Shown here in pieces: positions 23,589 through 38,570 of a DNA stretch of 64,000 nucleotides. Within the stretch, counting starts at the first letter, position 1; every line of letters begins with the position of its first letter. The DNA comes from Baylisascaris procyonis (lineage: Eukaryota > Nematoda > Chromadorea > Rhabditida > Ascarididae), in NCBI GenBank assembly GCA_037389465.1, contig JAZARR010000059.1:3805001-3869000 (forward strand), written 5' to 3'. The notes under the pieces were generated by a model, which was given only the letters and a program-made list of their open reading frames with translations, did no database searches and was not told the DNA's origin. A program made the translations under genes and the position numbers.

Positions 23589-25226
23589 CTGAAGCAAAAC
23601 ATTGCCTTCGATGATGATAGCAAAGCGAGAAACCCAATCCGACCAACTTTTCATACAAAATGCATTCTTTTGACATATGAGACCTGTTACTAAGTTGGAG
23701 CAGATAAGTTTTATGAATCCTCAGCGCTTACATGCTTTTTATAGATTTCACATATTTGCATATACTCCCTAAACATGCCGAGCTGCTTTGGCATCGAGCA
23801 CGCAGTGCAATGTGGCGTATTTTTTTCAGCATCCTGATTGCCGGTAGAAGTACGAGCGTGACCAGCTGCTCGCCTCTGCTACTTACTGTTAAGTGAAACA
23901 TTCAAAACATGCAATAGGCACTGCGGCACGACGAGCTTATCATTACTGTGTGCAAAAATGTAAAAATGACCTTTTGTCGGAACAGTATGCCTACTTATGA
24001 ATGGAATTTGCTCCGAGGACCGCTCATTGGGAGTTCCTGTTTGGAACTCCAAGTATTCCCCTAAGCGTTGAATAGACTCGTGTGTTTCCTGTGACTGACC
24101 TTTGTTCCCTAAAACTCACAAGCTAGTTTAAAACATAATTATTATGCAGCTAAACTCCAACTATGGTGACTTATGTTACGAACCTGACTTGAGGGCGGGT
24201 GGACGACGATGTCGTGAGGATTTTTCTTTGTCTATATATATCTCGACTAAGTTCAAAACAGCTCAAAAATTCCAACATTATTTCACTGCGATGTAAGATG
24301 TTTTCGCGATGGTGAGTGAAAAACACATTGCTAAGTGGCGCATGCACCATCCAAGAAACATGGTGATGTGATAGTTGATTCTGCTTGCTCCCCTCTGATT
24401 CGGCTCCCAAAAAAGTCCCTTCATAATCGCTTCAACGTGATGGATTTTCTCTTCCTTTTTATTCAACGTTTCTCACAGGCAAAAATTATTATATGATTTA
24501 ATGTGAAAAGACAGCACGGTGGTAGAGAGGAACTGAATAATAAAAACATGAAGGATAAGGCGCCGATTCACGCTTGACGTCCGTTGTGTAGGACGTGTAA
24601 GAAAAATTCGAGACAGGAAGGAAATGCATCAACAGTGGAAATATTTGATACATGAAACAGTCAATACGGTGGAAACCAGGATGATTTAGGAATCTTACGA
24701 AACTTTCAACACTACATCCTCAAAAACAATATTCCACGCGCGTAATACCTCAACGGAAATTATTCAAAGCAATGTTTATGATGCAAATTTTCCTAGCTGG
24801 ATGAGACTCACCTTCACGTTCCTCACGTTCATAAAGCCCCTCGGAGAGATACGAGAGCAGGATGTCAGAAGAAGCGAGTGCTATGAAAACAGAATATCAA
24901 GTTGGATTTGTGCATGTGGTATTCGATATAGACCAAGGCTAGCATTTTCAAGCTAGTAACATGATGGGTTGATCAGGGTCAATAAAGGCTTCAGTGAGTA
25001 CCAAGCGAAAAAAACACTTTTGAGCATCTTCAAGCGTGCGTTATTAGAATCGAGATAAGGATACCACATGGATGCACACTACTTTAAAATATGAGACAGT
25101 GTGTCATGCCAGCTTCACGGTGAGGTTTCAGACGTTTGTGGCATCGAGGATACAATTTGAGAGTTTGGATAATTCCTGGGCGAGAGAACAGTGCTGCAGT
25201 GTACACTGGAAATTGGTAACAACTGT

Positions 25227-25274
25227 AACACCTAAGTCATATACACCGTTAACACTTAAGTCATATACGCCGTT
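25227..25274 (+). repeat. Head-to-tail 24-bp duplication
   Basis: Two adjacent 24-base units (25227-25250 and 25251-25274) differ at only two positions. The shared core is TAAGTCATATAC followed by CCGTT. No further copies follow, so it looks like a single recent tandem duplication and not a satellite. Confidence 0.85.
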
Positions 25275-25536
25275 ACTTGCACACGGAAGCTTCCTTGCCA
25301 AGGTTGAAAAGGCATTTGCTGGTGCGCACAACACGGCATTATTCGTACGAAATATTAGATTGCTATAAACTTTTCAAGCTTCCCCAATGATCTCAATCTT
25401 CTTGCAAAACACGGAAGTTGCAGCGGAGATCGTTTAGTGGCCGGTAAATTTTGAGATTGTCCGCAGAGAACATGATATGACTACTGTTGAAAAATAAGTT
25501 TTTTCCGCGTTCAACAAAAAATCACGCTAACTCCAA

Positions 25537-25910
25537 GTGTCGACTGGAGTTAGCTTGACATTTGTCTACCCAGTGCGGACTAGGCCAGGAGCGGATCTAA
25601 TCTGGACGTCATACTTGAGTGGAACGAAAGTACTGCGCTCTGCCGACTGCAAGAAAAGTAGGCGAAGAAATATAGGGGAAATGATTCGCTGGATATATTT
25701 TTCTCCGAGCGCTTTTGAACGACGGACTGGGATCCTGAAGGAAGAGGCGGGAAGAAAAATTCGGTCGGTGGCAAAAGAGAGAAGCTGTTGCGAGGCAAAG
25801 AGGCCGCGATTCGACCTAGTAAGTTCTTGTAAGGAAGGATTTGGTCGAGTGGAGGGGTCTTCCACTGCGAAGTTTCTGGCGAGGAATCCTTTGAGGGGAT
25901 GAGTCTTCAC
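25537..25910. other. Block open in several frames on both strands, GC-richer than the flanks
   Basis: A plus frame of 121 codons (25537-25902) and a minus frame of 114 codons (25566-25910) overlap almost completely, and a third frame is open for 72 codons. The base composition is richer in G and C than the surrounding DNA. The plus frame is Arg/Lys-rich and starts at a GTG. No splice sites frame it convincingly. It may be a coding exon, a fragment of a mobile element or a non-coding repeat. A comparison with the rest of the genome for copy number would separate these. Confidence 0.25.
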
Positions 25911-26061
25911 AGCATAGTAATTGGGAACAGATGAAGCTCTGGATTCGATTGTGCTAGAGCAAACTGATGACTGAGTGATCCGTGACGATCAAGCAAAAAT
26001 TAGCTGTGTTCATTTTTCCAAGTATTTCTTCCAATCAAGATCAAAAGTAGAGGTCAGAATT

Positions 26062-26063
<2 letters not shown>

Positions 26064-26101
<38 letters not shown>
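26064..26101. repeat. (AT)n microsatellite, about 38 bp
   Basis: A perfect AT alternation from 26064 to 26101 follows GTTT and precedes CTTCAAATGG. A shorter, impure AT run also occurs at 26755-26769. Confidence 0.95.
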
Positions 26102-26103
<2 letters not shown>

Positions 26104-28161
26104 TCAAATGGCCGGGCCGTCTATTTCCTTAACTTTCGAGGAGGTCCTCAAACTGCGAAGGCTATCAGATTACCAGAATCTTATTGATTATCAGAAGCTT
26201 CTGACGCGGTATCGGACGAAAAACTTTCAGGTGCATTAGAAACACCGGCATTAGAATGTACCGGCATTATTCACATCAGCTGCTAATCAACGGTATAAAA
26301 CTCGAGTGATCATGCGTGGAATTAAGTTTTCTTTAATTTCCTGTTATCTGGTAAGTGTCGCTCATTCTCCATATTTGTAAAAGAACTCCATCCGGCCTCA
26401 CTGTGACACTGTGCCACGTGCAATCGTGAGGTTCCCATGCTCCACCCAAAACAGGAGCTTAATGATCATCAACACGAAGAGCTTCACAAATGTGTGACGG
26501 GGTTTGCTCACCACGGTTTCCCTAATGCCAAATGCCTTGCTGTTACTTTAAACGGTCAGGTAATGTTTCAGCGGTCAGAACAAGTTCGAACTCATGATAT
26601 TTGAGCCGCTCCTAGAGGATGTACCAGGTTCACGAATTTTGAGGAGATTATCGAATTTTTAGGTCATAGTGGCACCATTTACCAAATTATACCAAACGAC
26701 CCTTCTTTATTTTCTGTCTGCCCATTTTATCCTCAAATTCCAGTTCTTTTTGATTATATATATATATATTTTTTTATTACATGTCAGCGATACCTTGCTG
26801 TCTGCCCTTTCAATGAAACGTCCCTTTTCTCTGCCTGTAAAACCAATAGGGGTTTTCCATTTTTGCAACTAGCGAGAAGAAGATCGATCGCTAAAGATGA
26901 GCAATTTTATTCAACGATTTTGCCTATAAAACTTTTTCCTTATGATGGACCTGTTGTTGTTGGTTAGATTACAGCAAATCGCTTTGCTGATTAATTTATG
27001 CTATAGTAGTTGGCTATAGTCCTTTCTAATACGGTATACCAAGTTTTTTTATATGTAATGTATAATTCGCTGGTAAATGTCTGCAATCCCCCTCCCTTGT
27101 CCTTTCTTTTAACCTCACTCAAGTGGCAGAGTCAGGCAGGCCGTATATTCGAGTTTTTCAAGAAGAAGCAAGCAAATGCTAAAAAAAAAACACTGCGAAG
27201 ATTTGAATATTCCGCAAATTTTAGTGGAGAAATACCAAGAACGTAGAATACTTGTCACTTTAGCATCTTTTACAATCAAGTCTAATGAGACATAGGTATT
27301 GATCCAAAAGTACGTCTCAAAATTTTCGGGAAATTGTAAGGATGAATGTTCAAATGCGCCTGCGGTTCAACGAAAGTTAAAAAACCACTTGCAAACAAGC
27401 CATCAATTTAACACTTCACCTCATATTTTCTGGTAGGGAGATGTGGCAGGAATCTCGAAGAATAGCCAAGAAAGATTGAAAAGTTAAGCATCTGTCCATA
27501 CCTCGGAACCAACGATTCTTGAAGGCCCTGCTGCTGTGGAGCTAGGTGGAAATTCTGTTATCCGAAGGCAGTGGTCAGCAGAAATCAGTGTGGCGTGCAG
27601 TGGTGATGATAGTCAGACAGGCCGCTTTCTTCATCAGCACTGGCTCTGAAAACACTTCTTTCTTTGCAAAGCTTACAAACTTCACTAATATAGTAAAAAA
27701 TCAGAAAGTCACCGAATACGGGGGTTGAAGGGCGGAAAGTTTTCTTTGAAATCGATGCCCAAAATGGGGCTAAGCTGCCAAATTGAGGATTTCTTCTGAG
27801 TGCTGCAATGAACCCCATGGGTCACCTTATCCATCCGCCATTAGGCGGCTTTCCTCAACGTGACATCACATATCAGCGAACGCCTATTGACTGGGCACAT
27901 ATTAACCGCTCAGAGAGGTGAGAAAGATCTCTTGACACACAGCGATAATCACCCGCCATCAGCTGTCAGCAGCTTCTGCATTCGCTACAAATTTTTGTAT
28001 AGTTGTACACTGAAGTTGCGTTATGGTTTTTCGTATGTTTGCATGCATCTTTCCATCCCTTCACTCCAATGACGCAGCCAAAAAAGACAGATGCAATGAT
28101 ATCTTGCGATAATCGAGATCGCAGTCCCTAACGTAATTTCTTTCTCGACGACTTTTCATAG

Positions 28162-28462
28162 TTGAGCGCAGCAAAAAACTTGCGAACGACTTCTGAATCG
28201 GCCAGCTGTAACCAACAGACGAAAATTTTAGTGGATAAAACTGTACAGCTTGAAGGCCGCATTGTAAAAAAATATGAGCAGCTGTTTTTCTTTGTTTTTT
28301 TGTCAAGAATTGACCGATTCAATCGACGGAAGTGCAACAATCACCCGTCGCGCTAACGCAATTGCACTTGCTTGTAGAGATAAAAATGCTTCCATGCTCC
28401 TTAACAATAGCTGTATTCAGGAAAAAGCTGGATTTGTAGTAGTGTTTACGATGTTCAAGTAG
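28162..28462 (+). CDS. Possible coding segment(s) of an unknown gene
   Basis: After a CTTTTCATAG acceptor the frame reads LSAAKNLRTTSESASCNQQT and then ILVDKTVQLEGRIVKKYEQL, a helix-forming, coiled-coil-like composition. After a T-rich stretch (28280-28305) a different frame reads ELTDSIDGSATITRRANAIA and on to NNSCIQEKAGF. A minimal intron could start at ATT/GTAAAA (about 28265) and end at TTTGTCAAG (about 28308), roughly 44 bp. The phases do not match exactly, so either the junction is different or the segment is decayed. The family is not recognised. Confidence 0.3.
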
Positions 28463-31400
28463 ATTTTGTGGTGCGCATCAGTGACGTCATCGACGTGCTA
28501 AGAATTGCTTTCTGTCGGCCGTTGTGAACTTAAATTTTGCCAAGGGCATTACGTCGGCATTATTTCTGACCCACCAACTTTGAAACGATAGAGGACGTTT
28601 TAAGCACTTCAGAGGCGCTAAAAATTTTTATGTGAAACGGTATTCTGGAACTGCTAAAGTGAAACGGAAAATGAGATTAACAAGATTTCTGCTTTTGCTC
28701 ATCCCAGCAAGCGGCTGCATAAATTGTCAGCAATTAAGGTAGCACTTACATTATTACATTCTTGTTTTTAAATGTGTTGAGAAATTACACAAATCCGCAG
28801 CACAATTCTCTGGAAAATACGGTCCAATATATTTTAAAATGAATGTAGATTTGCGGTATAGATAGGTCTATCCGACTGCTTTGGAAGTAAGCAAATGAAC
28901 TTAAAGGTTGATGCAGGAAGTCCCTTACTGTCCGGTTTATGCCTGTGAATTTCTTATCCCTTTCTTGAACAATTCACGAACTGAAAGAATCGGTTTCAAA
29001 GACCTAATCATCGTACCAGTTTACGAATGCAAATATAAGAAAAAACACATGAATCCTGGTGGAAGATTTGCGCAATGTGTATGACAGGTTAAACAGGTGA
29101 AGAAATGCAAGAAGAAGCAAAGCAATATAATGACCTTGTATGCTATTCACCTAGCTGATTGCAGTTACAAGTTTTAAAAACTGCACCTTGCAGAATAAGG
29201 GCTTCATATATTGCCTGACCCGGCTTTTCGGACAAATCTTTCGCAAGAAAATCGTTTTACTGGGTCCGACGTATGCTAAGCATATCCAGCTGATATCAGG
29301 TGTTTGAGAATTTTCGATCACTTTTGAATGCAAATAAATGATTCCAAACATTCTCTGACAAATACTAAGCATGGTATGAAGCGTCGTCCTAAGGTGTATA
29401 TTATGCGTAGTAATCTTGATTGTGACATTAGCAGGCTCTCAAATTATTGCTAGAGGAGAGACGATTAGATAGGGGCGAATACGTAATTGAATGCATCATT
29501 GCACATGGACTGTAATCATATGCCTGTAAATTGAGACTGGTTGATTCGATGAGCATAATAAGTAAGGCGCCATCCGTGGCTCTCCAGCACCTTCATTCAC
29601 CTGCATATGCCTTTAGGACTTACTGAAAAAGCGTTTTATGATGACGCCTGTCTGATTACATGCTTTTGTATGTATGGGCCCCTCTGGTGGTAGTTTCAAC
29701 CGAAAATTTACAAAAGTTATACAACTGCAATGTAAGGTGCACAACCTTTATTTTCTTGTTTATTTTTATCCGGTGCTATAACCATGATTTCGAGGGATCA
29801 TGCAACTCAACGTATTGTAACTTGGACGTTGCTGGCACGTTCCTTTCACTGAATCATTTCCAAAATATGGAAATGTGTCAATAATTCATACCTTTGCTGC
29901 TCCCTCTTCGTAGATTTTGCTTCTTTTCGCTCAAACACTAGTCCCCTGTGTTTGGAAAGCGCTGTAGGTTATCAAAAGGCAAGGAATAGGTTGTTCTAAG
30001 CGACGAAGGGAACTGCTGTTTAAAGAAGATAACAGCGGATGCTGAACTATTAAAAAGCTCCAAGTTTCCCTCAACTGCGTTTCCATTTTCCAGAACAAGC
30101 AATAAGTTCCAAAGAGCAAGTAAGTGAAGCTGCGTAAGTTCCATTAAAACACTGATCGTTCATCATGACTTCGGGAAAATTATATGTGATTTACACGAAA
30201 AAGATGGAACATCTTTCTCTCAGTGAGAAAAATAGTGCGGACGGTCATCCCTATCATTTGCTAGAGTTCAAAATAAGGAAGACAATCTGCTGCCAGCACT
30301 GTTTATCCCGCCGTAGGCGCACGTTTTATTCTTTCATCACTCCTCCCCTCTCCACCCGCCGCAATATTTAAACGTTCGAAATTTCGAAGGGATTATGCAA
30401 AACAGAGGTTTGCAGCCATTTTTTATTCTGCAATTTCCCGCAGTGACAAGAATTTTATATTGCTTTGATGCGGATGGAGCCTGCAGCCGTACTGATTTCA
30501 CATTGTTATTGCTAGAACTGTGTTTGCCGCTATGAATTCTCTGCTTCGCAAAATTTCAGGGCTTTTGTCATAACTGAACATTAGATTAATCCTCGAACTG
30601 GAACACTTTTCGTTTTGAAGACGCTTTATGCGCAGAGATTTTTGACAGTATATTCCACGTACATTTTCACGGCTGGCGCTGCTGCTCAGAAGTGGGTTGG
30701 AAGTAGAATGGCGAGTAGAGATAAACCTGGGTTGCACATTTTTCTTTCAGACGGCACTGCGATAAGTCTTGCAAAAATCACTTCAAACTCAAGCAGCACT
30801 GTTCCTTAGCAGTAATAGTGCCGGAACAGAGTGTGCCGATGGTCTGCGACCTGAAACAATTGTCGTGCTTACTACATATGTCAGATGCTGTGAGCGCTGC
30901 TGGGCGGTCTCTTCGACTAAATGAGTTACGGCTCAACCAATCAGCTCACTCCGCTTCCGCATAATTCATTCCACTTGCGGCGTTTGCTGAAAACTGTCTC
31001 ATAGCGCCTGCAAGCTACTACCATCTTTCTTGGAATCACTCTTCAGCAATCACCTTCCAAAATAATCGCAAGCGAAACAAGGGAGGACGCTGTTTGGCTC
31101 GCTCTCTTTCAGGAATGTAAGGTCACATATATGCACTCATTTCTGATCACATTTTATCTCTTTCGCATTGCTTCCAAACCCACAAATATGCGCTCTTGCT
31201 ACTCGTTATAGGACGAAGTTCTCCTTTATTTGTCATGCTCACTTATCTTGATCAGTACGTGTAGGTATTACAATCATGCCAATCTCCTTGCTGGCCCTTC
31301 GAAATTTCGGAGCATAATAGGGTTGCTTTATTCGTTGTCCCTAGTGTTCCCTGGAATTGAGAGTTCAGTATTTTCGAGTGCTCCGTTCGCGAACATTTCT

Positions 31401-31671
31401 ATGGCACTCTTTCCGGTTTTTTAAGCTTTGATACGCTGTTTCGATCATGACAGGCAGCAATCAAGTTGCTTTGTTTCGCTTCGAAAAGACGAATGGTTTA
31501 ATCGATTTCTTTTTCCAGAGTCACGAACCGTCATTAATCTCAATGAACAAAAAGAGAGTTAAATGCGGTCACCTAGCTAAGCTGCCAAGCCGATAATCTT
31601 CATGTGAGTGGAGCAGTAATTTTTGCAGAGCTTGCTCTGACTCCATTCCGGCTGCCTTCTTTTCGAGGAAT

Positions 31672-34142
<2,471 letters not shown>

Positions 34143-34182
34143 TGCGTAGAATGGCTATAGTTTTGCACGGCTATGTTACTTC

Positions 34183-34320
34183 CGTCTGAAGACGAAGAGT
34201 AGGACTGAACAATATATAACCTTTTTTTGCAACTTCAGCGGCACAGGTATCTGAAGACGAGTGGTAGGTGTAAGCAACACAGTATCTTTCGTCTAAAGAC
34301 GAATAGTGGGAGTGAGCGAC
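34183..34320 (+). repeat. Three copies of a palindrome-bearing motif just downstream of the NK-1 stop codon
   Basis: Imperfect copies lie at 34183-34212, 34250-34280 and 34290-34320. Each begins with a self-complementary core (CGTCTGAAGACG in copy 1, CGTCTAAAGACG in copy 3, TCTGAAGACGA in copy 2). Each continues with an AGTGGTAGG-like and then a GTGAGC-like stretch. They begin 40 bases after the stop codon at 34142 and so probably lie in the 3' UTR. Copy spacing is about 67 and 40 bases. A role as RNA hairpins or protein-binding sites is inference. Confidence 0.7.
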
Positions 34321-36300
34321 TGTTGTTATTCATTAGGTTAAAGGCACTGATGTATTAGCAACCTCTCCTAGGTAAAGTTACAGCAGATATTTATTGCTCT
34401 AAAAAGTACTGTGTACACTAATGGACCGAGTGATACAAACAGGTGATCTTGCATTCAGGAACCCTTTCAAACAATCAAATCACCCCAGAATCCCTCACAT
34501 CGCTTTTGATTTTTTGCTGCTAACAAACTTCAAAAGTGTTCTGAGATCAGCTGCAGAAATCAGCAACTCCAGCATCATTTTTTTACTGTCGAAAGTAATT
34601 AATATTCGCGCACAATATATGCATTTGTTGGGAATGTTTGACCTGATTATGTGATTATGGTGAATCTCCACCCGGTTTACCCGATCAATTCTTGTCAACT
34701 CGTCGTTCTGCGGGTGCTTTCACTTTCGTTTTGCGTTTATCATCACTGTTCTGATGTGTGCAATGATTTATGTGTACTCTCTATCGTTGGGCGATAGGCG
34801 TCATTTGCTGCACTTGTCTTTGCTTCATTTTACTAGTGCCAAACTAACGCTAATATGTGCTTCTTGCTGTTGACATTGGAGCATTGCTTTCTAGAAGGTT
34901 GCTGACGTTGTTTTCTCGACGTATATGAGTCTAGCTTTCTGACCGCTCGAACTTCTTGCCTCGTTTCCGAATATGCTTTGTGCTCATCGACGGTGTGCGA
35001 ATATCAAATGTCGGCGGAATTGATGATTCAGGAGGATATAGTCAGAATGGGGGACACAGCAGACAATGCCTTTAATCGCCATGCAAAAATACGTATTTTC
35101 ACTGCTCATTGGTTGTAACAGCAGTGTTGACTATAGAATGGTTGTTGATGGGCACGTCTCATTGGCCAACAGAATCCTTGATGACATTTCGAATTTGCAG
35201 TTCTGCAATAATCTTTCATAGACACCGATGACATATTAAATGGTGGGCAATGTGCTATGAATGCACACTAAAACGTTATTGTCTCACATGAACGGCTCAA
35301 CGTTAGAACCCCTGCGCTTGTGATGGCATCGCATAGATTCTGGCTCATGCCGACCGCTGTGGAATACAGTCGTTGCAAGCACATATTAGTGAATTTTGGT
35401 TCGGCACTGTAGCTCTGGCATTTAAAGCGTTTTGAATTCGCAATCGCTGAACGTTTGCTGATATCTGCTAAACTGTAATGTCAATAAAAGTAAGCTCTCG
35501 TGGAATCGATGACAGCTTCATGAAGATCTATGAAATCGCTCACATGATGCTTAAATGACCGAGTGCTAAACAATCTCCATTGACCATTTCCCTCAAGCAT
35601 ATTTATCGCTCTTGTGAAGAGGTTCGAGAAACATCTACCGCCTCTTTTTACTTACAAACGCATTATAAGCATAAATGAAGTGTGGTATGCTTACTTATAT
35701 TGTGCAAACATTTTATATCACTCTGCAAAGAGCATCAAATGTGGTGGATAAACGTACGCAGAAGTCGCCACTCGAAGACGTCTTCTCGCACATGTTCTTT
35801 GGCTAGATGGGCGCCTATTAAATGTGCGTTTCATCGCCTCATTTATTTTTCCCCACATGTTTCTCTCTTTAAACATGTGGAACCACTTAAATGCTTTTTG
35901 ATTGATTTGCTTTTGAGATGGATCATTCGGGAAAGCAAGTGTTTCGATTGCATCATTACAAACGTGAACTGAAGACGAAAAATCACTAGAACCTCAGCAG
36001 TTTAGTTAGAAATGTGTGAATATTTGTCAGCAGTATACAGCGGGGCAGTTTCATGTTATTAGTACGTGAGCTGCTCTCATTGTTTGACAACAGTTATGTA
36101 ATAGTACTGTTTCTGGTTTTTCGTCCCATACAATAGAACCATAACATCCAAAGTTTTGGAAATGAAGACATTACTATAAATGGGGACCAGGTAAAGCGAC
36201 TGTTCGCCACAACTTTGTTGACTGGCCCATTAAAACTATCTGCTAATAGCGTTCTTTCTGAACACAAAGTTCGAGATCCCCAAAGTGGTCGGCAAACATA
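34321..36300. other. Downstream of the NK-1 gene, no gene supported
   Basis: This stretch is AT-rich with short random frames. An AATAAA is present at about 35483 (GTCAATAAAAGTAAG), too far from the stop codon to be assigned confidently as the polyadenylation signal of the homeobox gene. A perfect inverted repeat at 35853 is listed separately. Confidence 0.5.
35853..35880. other. Perfect inverted repeat, 10-bp stem with 8-base loop
   Basis: CCACATGTTT at 35853-35862 pairs exactly with AAACATGTGG at 35871-35880, across the loop CTCTCTTT. Each arm contains CACATG, an E-box-like hexamer. It could be a hairpin or a pair of helix-loop-helix binding sites, or chance. Confidence 0.8.
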
Positions 36301-36552
36301 TGGTGATCAGCAGGCCGAACGTATCCCTCCATCTGCCAGTCAATGCGGTGCGGAGGGTTCATGCCTCATGCTGCTGAAAGAAAACGTTGTAAATACTTCA
36401 TCACGTACCATCGTAGATGTCCCCAATATGTTCAAAGGATGCACCTAAAAAGGTGGAGAAATGGGAAAGAATCATTTTTATCTGGTCTCAGAGCTCGAAA
36501 AGAATACAATCACTTGCCATTGAGAGAGAACGGAACGAGGAAAAGAAAGTGA
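36215..36552 (+). CDS. Candidate exon region open in two frames
   Basis: Two overlapping plus frames look protein-like. Frame one (36215-36448) contains HKVRDPQSGRQTYGDQQAER and ends at a TAA. Frame two begins after a possible acceptor (CCATCTGCCAG at about 36339) with MRCGGFMPHAAERKRCKYF and TYHRRCPQYVQRM, and ends NGTRKRK and a stop at 36552. It is very basic, with three cysteines. Neither has a recognised homologue. At most one is expected to be translated; a short secreted or nuclear basic protein is one possibility for frame two. Confidence 0.25.
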
Positions 36553-37386
36553 GCTGTTTTGGATATTTATGAAAGCACCTGAAGCGAGAAAGTGTTATTG
36601 AGAAAAACGTCCGCTTAAGTATACAAATTTGGATGATGTGCGAACGAAGCAGCAAAATCACTTCCGAAACGGCGAATTGTCTTTTATTGATGCGGCACAT
36701 CACTTTGATCTCCTCTCATCGTTTTATATACGCTCTTGATTGGCACAACCTTGAGGCCACCAAGATTGCACAACACTCAGCCAATGAAAAACAATGCACT
36801 CATACAACGATATATTTATTGTTATATGTTCGGCATCCCTCCCACTTCTTTTTCTTGAATTTTGTAGTAATAATAATAAAGTACAACTCTCCAACGATCG
36901 CAGTTACGCCATCGAGCTGGCGGGACTTAAGATTTGGCTGACTGACAACGCGAATATTTAAACTCGATTGATCTTATGTAAGCGTCTAGAAAATGAATGC
37001 ATAACACAAAAATTCACCATAGCAACAGATTTCTCCGTCCAGCTTGACACCTTTTCAGTGCTGAGCTCCTATGTAATACTCAACATATGCAAATAGTTCG
37101 AGGGGTAACGCCTTCTTGTCGAACAGTTAGGCGTTGCTGTCAATTTAATGCTCGCTGTAGATGGCAGTGTTCATCGCCATGCTAACAACCTACTGTCTTC
37201 CTAGTGTCTGTTCCAGGACACATAAAAGCGCGGTTTATTTGCACATCTTATGTTTGTTAGCAAACGTTCTCATGTTCACAAAAGATCCACCAGGAGACGT
37301 TAGATTCATCCTCTTTTGTGGTGCGGCATTCTTCGCAATACCCGCGTGAAATCGAATCACTTCCGTTCTATATAATCAGCCTTGAT

Positions 37387-37449
37387 GACGAGTTGCGTGA
37401 CAACCGATCGGATATATTAAGACGAGGTATGTGACAACCGGTTGGATAT
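37387..37449 (+). repeat. Imperfect tandem duplication, two 29-bp copies
   Basis: Copies at 37387-37415 and 37421-37449 match at about 24 of 29 positions, sharing GACGAG and GTGACAACCG, then GGATAT. They overlap the 3' edge of a candidate minus-strand exon. Confidence 0.7.
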
Positions 37450-38570
37450 CCCTTCCTTTCGCTGACAGCTCCAAATTCTTGGCTTGAATTTCGTGTCTCT
37501 GAGCGCTTATTGTTTCCAGATGGATGAGAGTATCTAAGCTACTTCTACTCGCAACCACAAAGCTGCAAAAAAATGGAAGAATATTCGGCTAAACAAAATC
37601 CTGAACGAACCCACTATCTGTGATAATCACAAGTTATTGGACAGTATGAGAAAATTTGTCGCCCATAGCATCCTCGAGACGCCAAACGGTATGAGTGGCA
37701 TAAAGCGGCAAATTTGATGGCTTGGACGAATTTATTGCTGACAACGACTAATTGGAAAATATGTGCCCCAATTTGCACAAATGGGCTCAATTGGATAGCC
37801 TAAACGAGCAGCCCCTTCAATATTGGGCGCTCTGTTCAGCGACAACTAAATTGGCCTATTTTAGTGGACGGCCGTTTGGCAATTAATGAAAGCGGCTCGC
37901 AACTAATACACCATGCGCTTCAATCACTTAATCGAGTTAAGCGCCACATGCAATTACGCAAATCGAGCCAACCATTTCATAGACGATGAACGCTCAAGCA
38001 GCATTAATTTTCGTTAACACAGATGCCACCCTCATCTTTCCTCCTCTCTTTAACCCTATTACAGGGATTTCCCACGTTTCACAACACGCCAGCACATCAG
38101 TGCAATATGCTTTCATCCAATCGTCAAATAACTAAAGCGTGTTCCCATTGACAGGCACGCTCAAAAACAAAGCAAAGATGCAAAGGTCGATGCCACAAAT
38201 TATTATCACTGCTTAGTGGCTGCCAACAGCGGATCGTTCACTAACACCGAAATAAACCGTAAACGTTCTCCTAATCGATGGAAAAATTTGCAGCTTTGGT
38301 TGTTCAAGTTACCAGCTTCCAGTAGGTACCTCCTGCTACACTAATGCTTCCACGGATCCCTGATGGCGTTTAGCAATGTCAGCCTTAATGTAGTACTTGC
38401 AGCACAAATTCAGGTCTTAGTAACGTCAACATTGAAAGAGATCGTTCGGCGACGTAATCATACCTCGGTAAATTTGTGACGCGTATATACGAAGGTTCGG
38501 CTTCACCACGAGGGTCAATCCAAGAAGGATACTTAAAGCGGCCTTTGGTTTGATCCATTCCGCTTCCAGA
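37439..38570 (-). CDS. Two phase-matched candidate exons of an unknown gene
   Basis: The upstream exon (from about 38570 or the ATG at 38557, to 38464) contains MDQTKGRFKYPSWIDPRGEA and then PSYIRVTNLP, and ends at CCGAG/GTATGA with phase 2. The next candidate, 37562-37439, follows a very good acceptor (TTTTTTTGCAG) and needs exactly that phase. It reads VVASRSSLDTLIHLETISAQ then RHEIQAKNLELSAKGRD, a coiled-coil-like composition. Its donor (CAACCG/GTTGTC) is weak and sits on a duplicated sequence. The family is not recognised. The 900-bp intron and the undefined 5' end keep confidence low. Confidence 0.3.

Larger units (their letters stand above)
23589..31671. other. Long intergenic stretch upstream of the NK-1 homeobox gene
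   Basis: Apart from the entries listed separately (24-bp duplication, AT repeat, ORF-rich block at 25.5 kb, coding-like block at 28.2 kb), no gene is supported. A short open segment at 26312-26350 (MRGIKFSLISCYL) precedes a consensus donor (CTG/GTAAGTG) and could be a signal-peptide first exon. No second exon was found. As the region upstream of a developmental regulator, this is where distant enhancers would be expected, but none can be pointed to by eye. Confidence 0.4.

Noticed and set aside
26293..26312. TATAAA just upstream of an ATG and a short exon with a strong donor
   Set aside because: A TATA box this close would place the transcription start after the ATG. TATA-like strings are common in AT-rich DNA.
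36265..36285. GTTCGAGATCC resembling a tRNA or SINE B box
   Set aside because: No A box at the right distance and no cloverleaf could be drawn.
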